A stretch of 64,000 nt of DNA, taken from contig NZ_JAYESJ010000003.1 of NCBI RefSeq assembly GCF_034720595.1, forward strand, positions 317,967 to 381,966, in the 5' to 3' direction. Below, piece after piece: positions 44,159 to 53,441 of this stretch. This DNA is from Rhizobium sp. CC-YZS058. Its GTDB lineage: Bacteria > Pseudomonadota > Alphaproteobacteria > Rhizobiales > Rhizobiaceae. Positions within the stretch are counted from its first letter, which is position 1. Each line of letters starts with the position of its first letter. The notes beneath the pieces are model-generated. The model saw only the letters and a list, made by a program, of their open reading frames with translations, was not told the DNA's origin and made no database searches. A program made the position numbers and the translations under genes.

Positions 44159-45298
44159 CTAGCAGACCCGCACTCCCTCGCGCCAGACGCCTGAGACGAG
44201 CGGCGGACGGTCAGGCGTTGTCCGCACGCGGATGAGATCGGCGCGACGGCCGATTTCGATCCGGCCACGGTCGTCGAGCCCGGCAGCTTCCGCTGGATTG
44301 GCGGTCACCAGCCCGACTGCGGCGGGGAGGTTCATGAGGCCCCGCTCGGCCAGCAGGAACACGGCCTGGAGGAGGCTGAAGGGCACATAGTCGGAGGAGA
44401 GGATGTCGAGCGCGTCGTCGGCCAGAAGGTCAAGCGCCGAGACATTGCCGGAATGCGACCCCCCACGCACTACATTGGGCGCTCCCATCAGCACCTGCAG
44501 GCCATGGGCGCGGGAAAGGGTTGCCGCTTCGCGTGTCGTCGGGAATTCGGCGAGCGCGATACCGAGCGTGATACCCTCCGCCACGTGGTCCGCCGTCGCA
44601 TCGTCATGCGAGGCGATGGCGATGCCCGCGGCCCGGCAGCGCTCGGCAAGCATCGCGCGGTGTCGATCGGAATAGAGCGCGGAGTCGGCCAGTCGGCGCT
44701 GGCTGAAGGCCTCGAATTCGACATCCGACAGCTTCTTCTTGCCCTGATAATAGATCCTGTAGGCCTCCAGGCTGACGAACTGACGCTGGCCCGGCGCATG
44801 GTCCATCAGCGAGGCAAGCCGGACGCGGCTGTTGCCGCTGATCTCGTCGAACCGTTCGACGACGTCGGGGACCGAAACCTCGCAGCGCAGATGAATGAAA
44901 TGCTCGGCCCGCAGGCGGCCCGCTGCCTCGGCGGCGGAGATGGTTTCGGCCATGGCGGCCATGTCCGCCGAGCCGAGCTCGGTGTCGCCGTCAAGGCCCA
45001 CCCGCAGTGCATCGAAGACCGTGGTGATGCCCGAGCTCGCGATCTGCCCGTCATGGGCCTGCAAAGCGGCCTCCATGTTCCAGCGGACCTTGGGCCGCGG
45101 CTGGAAATGGGTTTCCAGATGGTCGGTATGCAGCTCGACGCAGCCCGGCATCAGAACATCGCCCCCAAGATCGATGCCGCGGGTCGAGGAAGAGCTGTCG
45201 ATCTCGGCAATCCGCCCGTCGCGCACCAGAAGGCTGCCGGTGAAGCTCTCCTCGGGCAGGACGAGCGTGCAATTGGTGAAGATGGTTTCAGCGGACAT
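44159..45298 (-). CDS. phnM: Alpha-D-ribose 1-methylphosphonate 5-triphosphate diphosphatase (PhnM)
   Basis: A 379-residue amidohydrolase-fold enzyme of the C-P lyase pathway. It removes diphosphate from ribose-1-methylphosphonate 5-triphosphate to give the 5-phosphate, the substrate of PhnJ. The metal motif is VELHTDHLETH with His57 and His60. Further PhnM text is SGITTVFDALRVG, ASHDDATADHV and LSSDYVPFSLL. It is the last gene of the phn operon in this window. The phnN kinase gene that often follows is missing here, and an SLC13 gene comes next. Confidence 0.94.
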   Translation of the reverse strand: MSAETIFTNCTLVLPEESFTGSLLVRDGRIAEIDSSSSTRGIDLGGDVLMPGCVELHTDHLETHFQPRPKVRWNMEAALQAHDGQIASSGITTVFDALRVGLDGDTELGSADMAAMAETISAAEAAGRLRAEHFIHLRCEVSVPDVVERFDEISGNSRVRLASLMDHAPGQRQFVSLEAYRIYYQGKKKLSDVEFEAFSQRRLADSALYSDRHRAMLAERCRAAGIAIASHDDATADHVAEGITLGIALAEFPTTREAATLSRAHGLQVLMGAPNVVRGGSHSGNVSALDLLADDALDILSSDYVPFSLLQAVFLLAERGLMNLPAAVGLVTANPAEAAGLDDRGRIEIGRRADLIRVRTTPDRPPLVSGVWREGVRVC

Positions 45299-45326
45299 GG
45301 GCGACTCTTGAAGGACGGATACGGGA

Positions 45327-46136
45327 CTACAGGACGAGTTTGCGCAGCTGCTGGGACAGAAGGTCCATCAGCGAGACGGTGATGACGACGATGACGAGGA
45401 CGGCGGCGGCCTGCGAATAATAGAAGCCGCGAATGGTCTCGAACATCACCTGCCCAATTCCGCCGGCGCCGATCAGGCCGAGCACGGTGGCAGAGCGGAT
45501 GTTCGATTCCAGCCGGTAAAGGGAAAACGAGATCCAGAGCGGCAGGACCTGCGGAATGACGCCGAAGATTACCTGCTGCAGGCGCGAGGCGCCGGTGGTG
45601 CGGATGGCCTCCACAGGGCGTGGATCGATCGCCTCTACCGCTTCGGAGAAGAGTTTGGCGAGAATGCCGGTCGTGTGCACGAAGAGCGCCATGACACCCG
45701 CAAAGGGGCCAAGGCCGACGGCGACGACGAAGAGCACGGCGAAGACGACCTCATGGATGGCGCGGAAGAAATCCATGAGCCGGCGAACGGGCTGCAGCAT
45801 CCACCAGGGCGCCATGTTGTGGGCGGAAAGAATGCCGAACGGAATGGACAGGAGGATGGCGAGAACCGTGCCCCACAGCGCGATCTGCACCGTGACGATC
45901 ATCTCTTCGAGATAGTAGCGCCACTGGCCGAAATCCGGCTGCAGGAAGCCGCTGGCATAATCGGCCATGTTGCCGGAATCGGTGAAAAGATAGGTCCAGC
46001 GGCTCATTTCCGCCGGTCCCCAGCTAAGGCCAAGGGCTGCGAGCAGCCCGGCGAGCAGAAGCAGGTTTCGCACACTGGAGCGGGAGGCCCGGGTCCGGCT
46101 GGCCGCTTCGGCATGGGTCAGGGTCGCGTGGCTCAT
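45327..46136 (-). CDS. phnE: Phosphonate ABC importer permease (PhnE)
   Basis: A 269-residue inner-membrane permease of the PhnCDE importer. About six helices are visible, and the cytosolic ATPase-contact loop is [22 protein letters not shown] (the EAA motif). The ATG used excludes 25 upstream residues with no family resemblance. Unlike many rhizobia with phnE1 and phnE2, only one permease gene is present, so it should act as a homodimer. It lies 76 bases after phnD, a gap filled by a strong hairpin, and 28 bases before phnM. Confidence 0.93.
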   Translation of the reverse strand: MSHATLTHAEAASRTRASRSSVRNLLLLAGLLAALGLSWGPAEMSRWTYLFTDSGNMADYASGFLQPDFGQWRYYLEEMIVTVQIALWGTVLAILLSIPFGILSAHNMAPWWMLQPVRRLMDFFRAIHEVVFAVLFVVAVGLGPFAGVMALFVHTTGILAKLFSEAVEAIDPRPVEAIRTTGASRLQQVIFGVIPQVLPLWISFSLYRLESNIRSATVLGLIGAGGIGQVMFETIRGFYYSQAAAVLVIVVITVSLMDLLSQQLRKLVL

Positions 46137-46173
46137 GGCATCGGCTCCGGTTGGGATCGCTGATCGGCGGCAG

Positions 46174-46200
46174 GGCGGGGAGGCAAGGGGCCTCCCCGCC
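46174..46200 (-). other. Intercistronic hairpin between phnD and phnE
   Basis: GGCGGGGAGGC paired with GCCTCCCCGCC, loop of five bases, an 11-bp perfect stem without a T-run. It begins 13 bases after the phnD stop and may raise phnD mRNA over phnE. Confidence 0.65.
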
Positions 46201-46212
46201 GCCTCCGTCAAA

Positions 46213-47208
46213 TCAGCCCTTGGTGGCTGCGGCGAGTTCGGCCTCGTAGGCGGCCTTCTTCTCGTTGAGCGGCTTCAGCTGTTCGGCCTTGGCCTCGGCG
46301 GTGAGCGTCGCGTCGGCATTGATCTTTGCGATCGACTTCGACACTTCCATGACCCGGATCGGCAGGAGCTGGCGGTCGTCGGAGGCGCGGAAGGGCGCCC
46401 ATTTCAGCCCGGCCAGGATTTCCTTTTCCTTGGCCACGTCACCGGTCGACTTTTCGGTGCCGTAGGTCAGGAAGAAGTCGCGGATCTTGGTCTTGGTGGC
46501 ATCCGGCAGATCCTTGCGCCAGACGATCGGGTCGGACGGGATCAGCGGCGAGCGCCAGATCTCGCGGACCTTCTCGAAGGCGGCCGGGTTGTTCTGCTTG
46601 ATCAGCGCCATGTTCTCGGTGTTGTTGGCGGCGGCATCCACCTGACGGTTGGCGACCGCGAGCGCGTTGGTCTCGTGATTGGCATTGGTGACCGTCTTGA
46701 AGCAGGTCTTGGGATCGATGCCGCGGTTGCCGAACACGAAGGTCATCGGCACGAGATAGCCGGAGGTCGAATTGACGTCGCCGAGACCGAAGCTCTTGGT
46801 CTTGTCGCAGGTCAGGAGCTCGTCGACCGTCTGGATCGGGCTGTCCTTGGGCACGAGGATCACCGACCAGTAGCCCGGCTCGCCGCCCTTCGGCACGCTC
46901 TGTACGAAGATCTCGCCATCGGCGCGGTCGACCGCTTCCATGGCCGACTTGTTGCCATACCAGGCGACCTGCACCTTGTTGAAGCGCATGCCTTCGATGA
47001 TGCCGGCATAGTCGGAGGCGAAGAAAGGCTTCACATCGAGGCCGGTCTTGGCCTTCATGTCGTCGAGCAGCGGCTGCCAGCTCGTCTTCAGGTTCTGCTG
47101 GCTCTCGGTCGAGATGATGCCGAAGTTCAGGGTCTCCTCCGCGAGCGCCGCCGAGGACAGGGTGAGGGCGACGGACATCGCCGCCATGCTTTTCAGGATC
47201 GCGTTCAT
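46213..47208 (-). CDS. phnD: Phosphonate-binding periplasmic protein (PhnD)
   Basis: A 331-residue substrate-binding protein. The signal peptide is about residues 1-23 ([10 protein letters not shown]). The mature part opens with [23 protein letters not shown], the typical PhnD start, with [18 protein letters not shown] and STSGYLVPM as ligand-pocket stretches. It captures phosphonates in the periplasm for PhnCE. It lies 26 bases downstream of phnC and is followed by a hairpin that separates it from phnE. Confidence 0.95.
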   Translation of the reverse strand: MNAILKSMAAMSVALTLSSAALAEETLNFGIISTESQQNLKTSWQPLLDDMKAKTGLDVKPFFASDYAGIIEGMRFNKVQVAWYGNKSAMEAVDRADGEIFVQSVPKGGEPGYWSVILVPKDSPIQTVDELLTCDKTKSFGLGDVNSTSGYLVPMTFVFGNRGIDPKTCFKTVTNANHETNALAVANRQVDAAANNTENMALIKQNNPAAFEKVREIWRSPLIPSDPIVWRKDLPDATKTKIRDFFLTYGTEKSTGDVAKEKEILAGLKWAPFRASDDRQLLPIRVMEVSKSIAKINADATLTAEAKAEQLKPLNEKKAAYEAELAAATKG

Positions 47209-47234
47209 TTTCGTCTCCGGTGGTGTCGTTGGTC

Positions 47235-48074
47235 TCAGGCCGGGATCAGCCCCGGCTGCAGCTGCTTCGGTCCTGCCGTGGCAGGGGCCGACAGATCCGC
47301 CGGTCCATCCGGCAGAACGAGTTCTTCCGAGGCGGCGCCGTAGAGCTCGGCCAGGAAGCTGTTGGAAAGCGCGGTCGAGGGGCCGTCATAGACGATCGCG
47401 CCGTCCCGCATGGCGATGGTGCGCCGGCAATAGCGCCGCGCATATTCGACCTGGTGGAGCGAGACGAGCACGGTGATGCCGTCTTTCACGTTGATGTCGG
47501 AGAGCACATCCATCACCCGCCGCGCGGCCGATGGATCGAGCGCGGAAATCGGTTCGTCGGCAATCAGGATCTGCGCTTCCTGCACGAGGCAGCGGGCAAT
47601 GGCCGCGCGCTGCTGCTGCCCGCCCGACAAGGTCGAGGCGCGCTGGGCGGCGACCTGGGGAATGCCGACCCGGGCGAGCGCGGCCTGCGCGCTGTCCTTC
47701 TCCACCCGGTTGAACAGGCCGAAGGTGCCCCGCCAGCGCGGGCAGCGGCCGAGATGACCGATGAGCACGTTGGTCAGCACCGAGAGGCGGCCGACGAGAT
47801 TGAATTGCTGGAAGATGACCGCAACGCGGCCACGCCGCGCCCGGCGGATGAAACGGCCGCCGCTCTGCGTCAGCTCATCCAGAATGGTGATCCGCCCGCT
47901 CCCCTGATCGGCCGCTTCGAGCCCGGCGATATGGCGGATCAGCGTGCTCTTGCCGGAGCCGGAGGCGCCGATCAGCGCCACCATCTCGCCGCGTTCGAGC
48001 TCCAGGCTGACGGCCTTGAGAGCCTGCGTATGACCATAGGTCTTCGACAGACCGGAAACAGCGATCGCACTCAT
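47235..48074 (-). CDS. phnC: Phosphonate ABC importer ATP-binding protein (PhnC)
   Basis: A 279-residue ATPase of the PhnCDE importer on the inner face of the membrane. Walker [10 protein letters not shown] is at about 36-44, the Q-loop is [21 protein letters not shown] (a PhnC mark), the signature is [17 protein letters not shown] and Walker B is [13 protein letters not shown]. Its start overlaps the stop of the hexapeptide acyltransferase gene by four bases. The C-terminal tail after about 245 is a longer low-complexity stretch than usual ([10 protein letters not shown]). Confidence 0.95.
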   Translation of the reverse strand: MSAIAVSGLSKTYGHTQALKAVSLELERGEMVALIGASGSGKSTLIRHIAGLEAADQGSGRITILDELTQSGGRFIRRARRGRVAVIFQQFNLVGRLSVLTNVLIGHLGRCPRWRGTFGLFNRVEKDSAQAALARVGIPQVAAQRASTLSGGQQQRAAIARCLVQEAQILIADEPISALDPSAARRVMDVLSDINVKDGITVLVSLHQVEYARRYCRRTIAMRDGAIVYDGPSTALSNSFLAELYGAASEELVLPDGPADLSAPATAGPKQLQPGLIPA

Positions 48075-48772
48075 GCGGCATCCCCCTCGTTTCCGGCTAT
48101 TGTCGCGCCGTTCCTCACGGCATGATGAAGGTTGGGTAACGGTTCGATGACATCTGCGCTGTCATGGCGGTCGACGAAGGCTTCCGCCGACAGGGTGCGG
48201 AAATCGGCGAGAGCCCGTTCGAGCGCGTCATGCGGCCAGTCCCACCAGGCGAGCCGGTCCATGCGCGCGCCGAGCGCTGCGGGAAAGCGCGGCTTGATCA
48301 GCCGGGCCGGCACGCCGCCGACGATCGTATAGGGCGCGACATCGCGGGAGACGACGGCGTCGGCCCCGATCACCGCGCCATTGCCGATCGTGACGCCGGA
48401 CAGCACGGTTGCACCATGGCCGATCCAGACATCATGCCCGATCACCACCCGCCGCGCCCGCCGCCACTCGAAGAACTCAGCCTCGTTTTCTGCGCCGTCG
48501 AAATAGTCCGCGGCACGATAGGTGAAATGATGCAGCGTCGCCCGCCAGGTTGGATGGTTGGGGGCGTTGATGCGCACCGCGGAGGCGATGTTGGCGAACT
48601 TGCCGATCGTGGCACACCAGATCGCGCAGTCCTCCATCACGTAGGAATAGTCGCCGAGTTCGGTCTCGGAGAGGCGTGCGCCGGACGCCACTTCGGTGAA
48701 GCGACCGAGCGTCGACTGGCTGATTTCCGCTGTCGCGTCGACATGGGGTTTAAACGCGCTGAGCTTCGGCAT
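48071..48772 (-). CDS. Phn-associated hexapeptide-repeat acyltransferase
   Basis: A 233-residue left-handed beta-helix acyltransferase of the group found in C-P lyase operons (chloramphenicol-acetyltransferase-like). Hexapeptide repeats occur at 15-65 and 110-150 ([33 protein letters not shown] in part), followed by [13 protein letters not shown]. It may acetylate aminophosphonates, a role served by PhnO in E. coli; that is inference. The start shares its first base with the phnL stop (TGATG); an ATG one codon earlier is equivalent. It overlaps phnC by four bases. Confidence 0.85.
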   Translation of the reverse strand: MPKLSAFKPHVDATAEISQSTLGRFTEVASGARLSETELGDYSYVMEDCAIWCATIGKFANIASAVRINAPNHPTWRATLHHFTYRAADYFDGAENEAEFFEWRRARRVVIGHDVWIGHGATVLSGVTIGNGAVIGADAVVSRDVAPYTIVGGVPARLIKPRFPAALGARMDRLAWWDWPHDALERALADFRTLSAEAFVDRHDSADVIEPLPNLHHAVRNGATIAGNEGDAA

Positions 48773-49506
48773 CATGCAGCCCTCCGGGCGGAAAAGGCGG
48801 AGACGTCGATGGTGCGGGTCGCCACCGCATCGCGCACCGGCTGGTCGTGGAAGATGCCGAGGATCGCCGTGCCCAAGGCGAGCTTCTCGCGGATCATTGC
48901 GATGACCACATCGCGATTGACCGGGTCGAGCGACGCCGTCGGCTCGTCGAGGAGCAGGATCGGGTGGTCGGTGATGAAGCCGCGTGCGATGTTGACGCGC
49001 TGCCTCTCACCGCCCGAGAAGGTGGCTGGCGGCAGCGAGAACAGCGGCTCGGGCAGGTGCAGGCGGTGCAGCAGCGTGGCGGCCCGCGCCCGCGCCTTCT
49101 CCCGGTCCACGCCGCGTGCGACCAGCGGTTCCGCCACCACATCGAGGGCGGCCACGCGCGGAACGGCGCGCAGGAACTGGCTGACATAGCCGATCGACGA
49201 CTGCCTCAGGGACAGGACGAGATGCGGATCGCCGGCGCCGAGATCGCGCGGCGCGCCGGCGCCGTCACGGATCAGGATCGCGCCGCGGTCGATGGCATAG
49301 TTGCCGTAGACCATGCGCAGGATCGAGGACTTGCCGATGCCGGAGGGGCCGCCGAGGACGACGCACTCACCGGCCGAGAGATCGAAGGCGACATGATCGA
49401 CAACCGGCAGCCGCAGGCCGCCGCGCAGATGCATGGTGAAGGATTTGGCGACATCGCGCAGGCTGAGCACGGCATCGTCCGGCATGGGAAGGACGGGAGA
49501 CGACAT
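48772..49506 (-). CDS. phnL: C-P lyase complex ABC-type protein (PhnL)
   Basis: A 244-residue ABC ATPase-like subunit. With PhnK it associates with the PhnGHIJ core rather than with a membrane pore. Walker [10 protein letters not shown] is at about 54-62, then [20 protein letters not shown] (PhnL-typical), signature [15 protein letters not shown], Walker [13 protein letters not shown], and the switch His in IFHDQPVRD. It starts three bases after phnK. Required in E. coli for phosphonate use in vivo, with ribose triphosphate formation linked to PhnI and helped by PhnGHL. Confidence 0.94.
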   Translation of the reverse strand: MSSPVLPMPDDAVLSLRDVAKSFTMHLRGGLRLPVVDHVAFDLSAGECVVLGGPSGIGKSSILRMVYGNYAIDRGAILIRDGAGAPRDLGAGDPHLVLSLRQSSIGYVSQFLRAVPRVAALDVVAEPLVARGVDREKARARAATLLHRLHLPEPLFSLPPATFSGGERQRVNIARGFITDHPILLLDEPTASLDPVNRDVVIAMIREKLALGTAILGIFHDQPVRDAVATRTIDVSAFSARRAA

Positions 49507-49509
49507 GGT

Positions 49510-50283
49510 TCAGCTCTCCGGGATCGAGGCGACGAGAAGTTGGGTATAGGCGTGATGCGGATCGTCCAGCACCCGGTCGGTCAGGCCTGCTTCCACGATG
49601 CGCCCGCTCTTCATCACGATCATGCGCTGCGACAGGAGGCGCGCGACGGCGAGGTCGTGGGTGACGAGAATGACGGACAGGCCGAGATCGGCGACGAGGG
49701 TGCGCAGGAGATCGAGCACGCGCGCCTGGACGGAGACATCGAGACCGCCGGTCGGCTCGTCCATGAAGATCAGCCGCGGCCGGGTGACGAGGTTGCGCGC
49801 GATCTGCAGGCGCTGGCGCATGCCGCCCGAGAAGGCGACCGGCTGATCGTCGATCCGCTCGGCGGCGATCTCCACCCGGCCGAGCCAGTCGATCGCCGTC
49901 TGGCGAAGGGCGCCGTAATGCCGCTCGCCTACCGCCATCAGCCGCTCGCCGACATTGGCGCCGGCAGAGACCCGCATGCGCAGCCCGTCGGCCGGGTTCT
50001 GGTGCACGAAGCCCCAGTCGGTGCGCATCAGGAAGCGGCGTTCCGCTTCGCCAAGCGCGGCAAGGTCGGCGAAGCGACCGTCGCGCATCCGATACTGCAC
50101 GATCCCGCTCGTGGGCATCAGCCGGCCGGACATGCAGTTGAGCAGAGTCGTCTTGCCGGAGCCCGATTCCCCGACGATCGCCATGACCTCGCCGGGATGG
50201 ACATCGAAATCAATGCCCGTGCAGCCGATGAAGCTGCCATAGCGGTGTTCGAGAGCGCGAACGGACAGGATGGGCTCGCTCAT
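49510..50283 (-). CDS. phnK: C-P lyase complex ABC-type protein (PhnK)
   Basis: A 257-residue ABC ATPase-like subunit that docks on PhnJ of the C-P lyase core. Walker [10 protein letters not shown] is at about 36-44, then FVHQNPADGLRMRVSAGANVGERLMAVG, which is PhnK-specific text. The signature is FSGGMRQRLQIARNL, Walker B LIFMDEPTGGLD, and the switch His is in VTHDLAVARLL. The ATG used overlaps the phnJ stop by four bases; the frame upstream, to 50361, lies inside phnJ. Confidence 0.94.
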   Translation of the reverse strand: MSEPILSVRALEHRYGSFIGCTGIDFDVHPGEVMAIVGESGSGKTTLLNCMSGRLMPTSGIVQYRMRDGRFADLAALGEAERRFLMRTDWGFVHQNPADGLRMRVSAGANVGERLMAVGERHYGALRQTAIDWLGRVEIAAERIDDQPVAFSGGMRQRLQIARNLVTRPRLIFMDEPTGGLDVSVQARVLDLLRTLVADLGLSVILVTHDLAVARLLSQRMIVMKSGRIVEAGLTDRVLDDPHHAYTQLLVASIPES

Positions 50284-51170
50284 GGCCGGACCTCCAAGGG
50301 ACGGCTTTCGGACTGAGGCAGCTCCGCGCCGTGATGGCCGTCTGCGCGGCGGGTTTCGCAATGATCGGTGTCGGAGCAGACGAACATTCGCCCGCCGCGA
50401 TCGTCGGTGACCACCTCGTCCAGGTACACGCCGGCCGCGTCGCAGAGCGCGCAGCGCTGCGAGAAGCGCTGGACGGCAAAGGGGTGATCCTCGAAATCGA
50501 GGCTGACCACTTTGGTGAAGGGTGGCAGCGCATAGATGCGCTTTTCCCGCCCGGCGCCGAAAAGCTGCAGCGCCGGATTGTCGCTCATCTTTGGATTGTC
50601 GAATTTGGGGATGGGGGAGGGATCCATCACATAGCGCCCCTCGACCTTGACCGGATAGGCATAGGAGGTTGCGATATGGCCGTGCTGGGCGATGTCCTCA
50701 TAGAGCTTCACATGGATAAGGCCATATTCCTCGAGCCCGTGCATGACCCGCGTCTCGGTCTCCCGCGGTTCGAGGAAGCGCAGCGGTTCGGGGATCGGCA
50801 CCTGGTAGACCAGTGTCTGGCCTTCCTTCAGCGGAGTCTCGGGGATGCGGTGCCGGGTCTGGATGATCGTCGCCGCCTCGGTCCGCGTCGTCGTCTCGAC
50901 GCCGGCGGTCTTGGCGAAGAAGGCGCGGATCGAGACGGCGTTGGTGGTGTCGTCCGCCCCCTGGTCGATCACCTTCAGCACATCCTCCGGGCCGAGAATG
51001 GCGGCCGTCACCTGAACGCCGCCCGTACCCCAGCCATAGGGCATCGGCATTTCGCGCGAGGCGAAGGGCACCTGATAGCCGGGAATGGCGATCGCTTTCA
51101 GGATCGCGCGGCGGATCATGCGCTTGGTCTGTTCGTCGAGATAAGCGAAGTTATAGGCGGGAAGGGTCAT
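50280..51170 (-). CDS. phnJ: Carbon-phosphorus lyase (PhnJ)
   Basis: A 296-residue radical SAM C-P lyase that cleaves ribose-1-methylphosphonate 5-phosphate to methane (or another alkane) and ribose cyclic phosphate. The iron-sulfur cysteines are Cys240, Cys243 and Cys265, with catalytic Cys271, in CALCDAAG and CSDTDHC. The glycyl-radical site is Gly31 in AIPGYQVPF. These match the E. coli residues offset by one (Cys241, 244, 266, 272 and Gly32, from known work). All catalytic residues are present, so the enzyme should work. Overlaps phnI and phnK by four bases each. Confidence 0.96.
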   Translation of the reverse strand: MTLPAYNFAYLDEQTKRMIRRAILKAIAIPGYQVPFASREMPMPYGWGTGGVQVTAAILGPEDVLKVIDQGADDTTNAVSIRAFFAKTAGVETTTRTEAATIIQTRHRIPETPLKEGQTLVYQVPIPEPLRFLEPRETETRVMHGLEEYGLIHVKLYEDIAQHGHIATSYAYPVKVEGRYVMDPSPIPKFDNPKMSDNPALQLFGAGREKRIYALPPFTKVVSLDFEDHPFAVQRFSQRCALCDAAGVYLDEVVTDDRGGRMFVCSDTDHCETRRADGHHGAELPQSESRPLEVRP

Positions 51171-52276
51171 TCCGCGGCCTCCTGCTGGACAGGATCGAGA
51201 TCGTCGCCCGTTTCATGAGCGGCCGCCGCACGGAGCCGGCGCAACAGGTCGAGTTCGGCGTGGAAGTCGACATAGTGGGGGAGCTTGAGATGTTCGACGA
51301 AGCCGGTCGCCTGGACATTGTCACAATGAGCAATGACGAATTCCTCGTCCTGGGCCGGCGCCAGCCGCTGCTCGTCGAACTCGTCGGCGCGCAACGCGCG
51401 GTCGACGAGGCTCATGGCCATGGCCTTGCGCTCGGACTGGCCGAAGACGAGGCCATAGCCGCGGGTAAAGCGCGGGCCCTCGCCCGACGTGCCCTTGAAC
51501 TGCGACACCATCTGGCATTCGGTCACCCGGACTTCGCCGATGACCACCGAAAAGCCCAGTTCCGGGACTTCGATTTCGAGATCGACGAGACCGATGCGGA
51601 TTTCGCCGACGAAGGGATGGGTCCGGCCATAGCCGCGCTGGGTGGAATAGCCGAGTGCCAGCAGAAACCCTTCGTCGCCGCGGGCCAGCGCCTGAAGGCG
51701 CAGGTCGCGCCCGACGGGAAAATCGACGGGATCGCGGGTGAGGTCGCCGGGCTGCGCATCGGAAGGGCGGTCGGGTTCGATCAGCCCTTCTGCATCGAGC
51801 AGATCGGTGACGCGCGGCGCCGCCTCCTGCGCCTCGACCGGCCGCCGGTTCGGCGGGGCGACGGGATGGTCGCCAGCCATGTCCGGGTCGATCAGGCGAT
51901 GGGTATAATCGAAGGTCGGGCCGAGCAGCTGTCCGCCGGGAAGGTCCTTGTAGGTGGCGGAGATCCGCCGTTCGATATGCATCGCGGCCGTATCGACCGG
52001 CGTGCTGGCGCCGAAGCGCGGCAAGGTTGTACGATAGGCCCGCACGAGGAAGATCGCCTCGATGAGATCCCCCCGCGCCTGGCGGACAGCCATGGCGGCC
52101 AGCGCCGGATCGAACAGCGACCCCTCGGCCATCACCCGATCGACGGCAAGCGACAGCTGCCCGGCGATCTGGTCGATGGAGAGCGCGGGGACGTCGCGAT
52201 CCCCTCGCCGACGATCGGCGAGAAGACGATGGGCCTCCTCGATGGCGGCTTCGCCACCCTTCACGGCAACATACAT
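51167..52276 (-). CDS. phnI: C-P lyase core subunit PhnI
   Basis: A 369-residue PhnI, the nucleosidase-like subunit that, with PhnGHL, replaces adenine of ATP by phosphonate to give ribose-1-phosphonate 5-triphosphate. Typical stretches are MYVAVKGGEAAIEEAHRLL, RQARGDLIEAIFLVRAYRTTLPRF, ERRISATYKDLPGGQ, GYSTQRGYGRTHPF and VTECQMVSQFKG. It starts three bases after phnH and overlaps phnJ by four. Length and text are normal for the family. Confidence 0.96.
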   Translation of the reverse strand: MYVAVKGGEAAIEEAHRLLADRRRGDRDVPALSIDQIAGQLSLAVDRVMAEGSLFDPALAAMAVRQARGDLIEAIFLVRAYRTTLPRFGASTPVDTAAMHIERRISATYKDLPGGQLLGPTFDYTHRLIDPDMAGDHPVAPPNRRPVEAQEAAPRVTDLLDAEGLIEPDRPSDAQPGDLTRDPVDFPVGRDLRLQALARGDEGFLLALGYSTQRGYGRTHPFVGEIRIGLVDLEIEVPELGFSVVIGEVRVTECQMVSQFKGTSGEGPRFTRGYGLVFGQSERKAMAMSLVDRALRADEFDEQRLAPAQDEEFVIAHCDNVQATGFVEHLKLPHYVDFHAELDLLRRLRAAAAHETGDDLDPVQQEAAE

Positions 52277-52279
52277 GGA

Positions 52280-52876
52280 TCAACCCTCCTCGATCATGGT
52301 CGTGCGCGGCAATGCCAGCGCCTGCCCGCCGCAGGTCAGAAGGAGATCGTGCCCAAGCGGGAAGAGCGCGCGATTGGCGGCCTGCGCCGCGACGAAATCC
52401 GGAACGAGCCCCAGGGGCGCGATCCGCACCTGATGCTCGATGCCCGGCCCTTTCAGGATCAGCGACGGCCCGCCTGCAAAGGCAGAAACGGGAAGGATCA
52501 GAGTGGTGGAACGATCCGGATAGGCGCTCTCGCCCTTCGCGAAGGCAGCCCATCGCGCCGACAGCGTGGATGGAGCCAGGACCGCAAAGGCGGCGGATGC
52601 CGCTTCCGAAGCAAGGGGCGCCCCCGTCTGGAAGCCGAGCCAGGCGGCGCAGGACGCACGCAGATCCGGATCCTCGAGCCAGACCGGCGTATCATAATCG
52701 GAAAGCGCCAGGAGGAACGCGCCGGTCGCCATGCCGAGACGGGGCGGGGGCGCGCAGAACCCGTCCAGCGAGACGATCGTCCCCGGTCTGGAGAAGGCAT
52801 CCATCACCCGCCGGAACACGGCCTGTGCCGAGAACGCCGTATCCTTGAACCCGCCGTCGGCAAGCAACGTGCTCAT
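52280..52876 (-). CDS. phnH: C-P lyase core subunit PhnH
   Basis: A 198-residue PhnH, a fold related to PLP-dependent transferases without the cofactor and part of the (PhnGHIJ)2 core. Opening text GFKDTAFSAQAVFRRVMDAFSRPG is diagnostic, followed by ALSDYDTPVWLE and FPLGHDLLLTCGGQALALPRT. The ATG overlaps phnG by four bases. The longer open frame, to 53008, is phnG in another frame. Confidence 0.94.
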   Translation of the reverse strand: MSTLLADGGFKDTAFSAQAVFRRVMDAFSRPGTIVSLDGFCAPPPRLGMATGAFLLALSDYDTPVWLEDPDLRASCAAWLGFQTGAPLASEAASAAFAVLAPSTLSARWAAFAKGESAYPDRSTTLILPVSAFAGGPSLILKGPGIEHQVRIAPLGLVPDFVAAQAANRALFPLGHDLLLTCGGQALALPRTTMIEEG

Positions 52877-53322
52877 GCGTCTTCTCCCCGAACCATGGTG
52901 AAGAACTCGACCCGCGTCGCGGCGGTCTCTTCGGCTCTCTTGCGCCTCCGTTCGTTCGCCTCCGCCAGGGAGGGGGCGACAATTTGCGCATCGACCACCC
53001 TCTGCCACTCCGCCGTTTGCCCGAGAGCATCGCAGTGCGCGACGAGCGCGGCCTTGGCGGGGTCGCGGCCGAGGATGACGGCATGGCCGAGTTCGCCGCT
53101 CGGCAGGCGGACCGAGGCGCGGGTGACGCTGGCCTCGCCGAGATTGAAGGGCGCGCCGCCTCCGCCGATCCGCCCACGCACCATGACGAGGCCAACCTCC
53201 GGGCCGCGCACTGCCTCTGCGCGCGGCGCAGCCGACAGGTGGCGGTCATGCAGCCTCTGGAGGGTTTCGAGATCGAGCGCCGCCAGGGCGTCCAGTGTCC
53301 GTTTCCGTCTATTTCCGCTCAT
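52873..53322 (-). CDS. phnG: C-P lyase core subunit PhnG
   Basis: A PhnG of about 149 residues, first gene of the phn operon. Family text: LDLETLQRLHDRHL, GPEVGLVMVRGRIGGGGAPFNLGEASVTRASVRL, GHAVILGRDPAKA. The start (MSGNRRKR) follows GAGAG at six bases. The open frame continues to 53400, but those codons cover the operator dyads and the -10 region, which argues against a longer protein. The promoter has a PHO-box-like repeat and PhnF-type dyads (listed separately). Confidence 0.93.
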   Translation of the reverse strand: MSGNRRKRTLDALAALDLETLQRLHDRHLSAAPRAEAVRGPEVGLVMVRGRIGGGGAPFNLGEASVTRASVRLPSGELGHAVILGRDPAKAALVAHCDALGQTAEWQRVVDAQIVAPSLAEANERRRKRAEETAATRVEFFTMVRGEDA

Positions 53323-53340
53323 CTGCATCTCTCGTCGTAA

Positions 53341-53362
53341 GTTGTCTAATTGTTTAGACAAC
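53341..53362. promoter_or_regulatory. Perfect dyad upstream of phnG, candidate PhnF operator
   Basis: GTTGTCTAA-N4-TTAGACAAC, perfect 9-bp arms. It lies 18 bases before the phnG ATG and just downstream of the proposed transcription start, so a bound GntR/HutC-type repressor would block elongation. The inner GTCTA/TAGAC fits the GT-TA-AC style of HutC-family sites. Confidence 0.7.
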
Positions 53363-53374
53363 CAGTCTTGAGGC

Positions 53375-53411
53375 GTGTTATAGACCGTGGTCGATGACAC
53401 TGTGATGACGA
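53375..53411 (-). promoter_or_regulatory. phnG promoter: PHO-box-like repeat, -10 box and second dyad
   Basis: On the minus strand TCGTCAT-CACA-GTGTCAT (53411-53394) has two 7-base repeats with 4-base spacing, matching the CTGTCAT-N4-CTGTCAT PHO box at 5/7 and 6/7. TATAAC (53382-53377) follows 11 bases later as the -10, the usual spacing in PhoB-driven promoters. An imperfect dyad GTGTTATAGACC-GT-GGTCGATGACAC (10 of 12 pairs) overlaps both and could be a second PhnF site. Confidence 0.6.
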
Positions 53412-53441
53412 GCGGAGCCAGCAGGGCTGCCGGAGAATGCG

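Noticed and set aside
48847..53371. Long plus-strand open frames opposite phnL, phnK and phnI/H/G
   Set aside because: Antisense shadows of the phn genes, which have clear family residues.
53323..53400. Upstream extension of phnG to 53400
   Set aside because: It covers the perfect dyad and the proposed -10 box, and a good ribosome-binding site supports the start at 53322.
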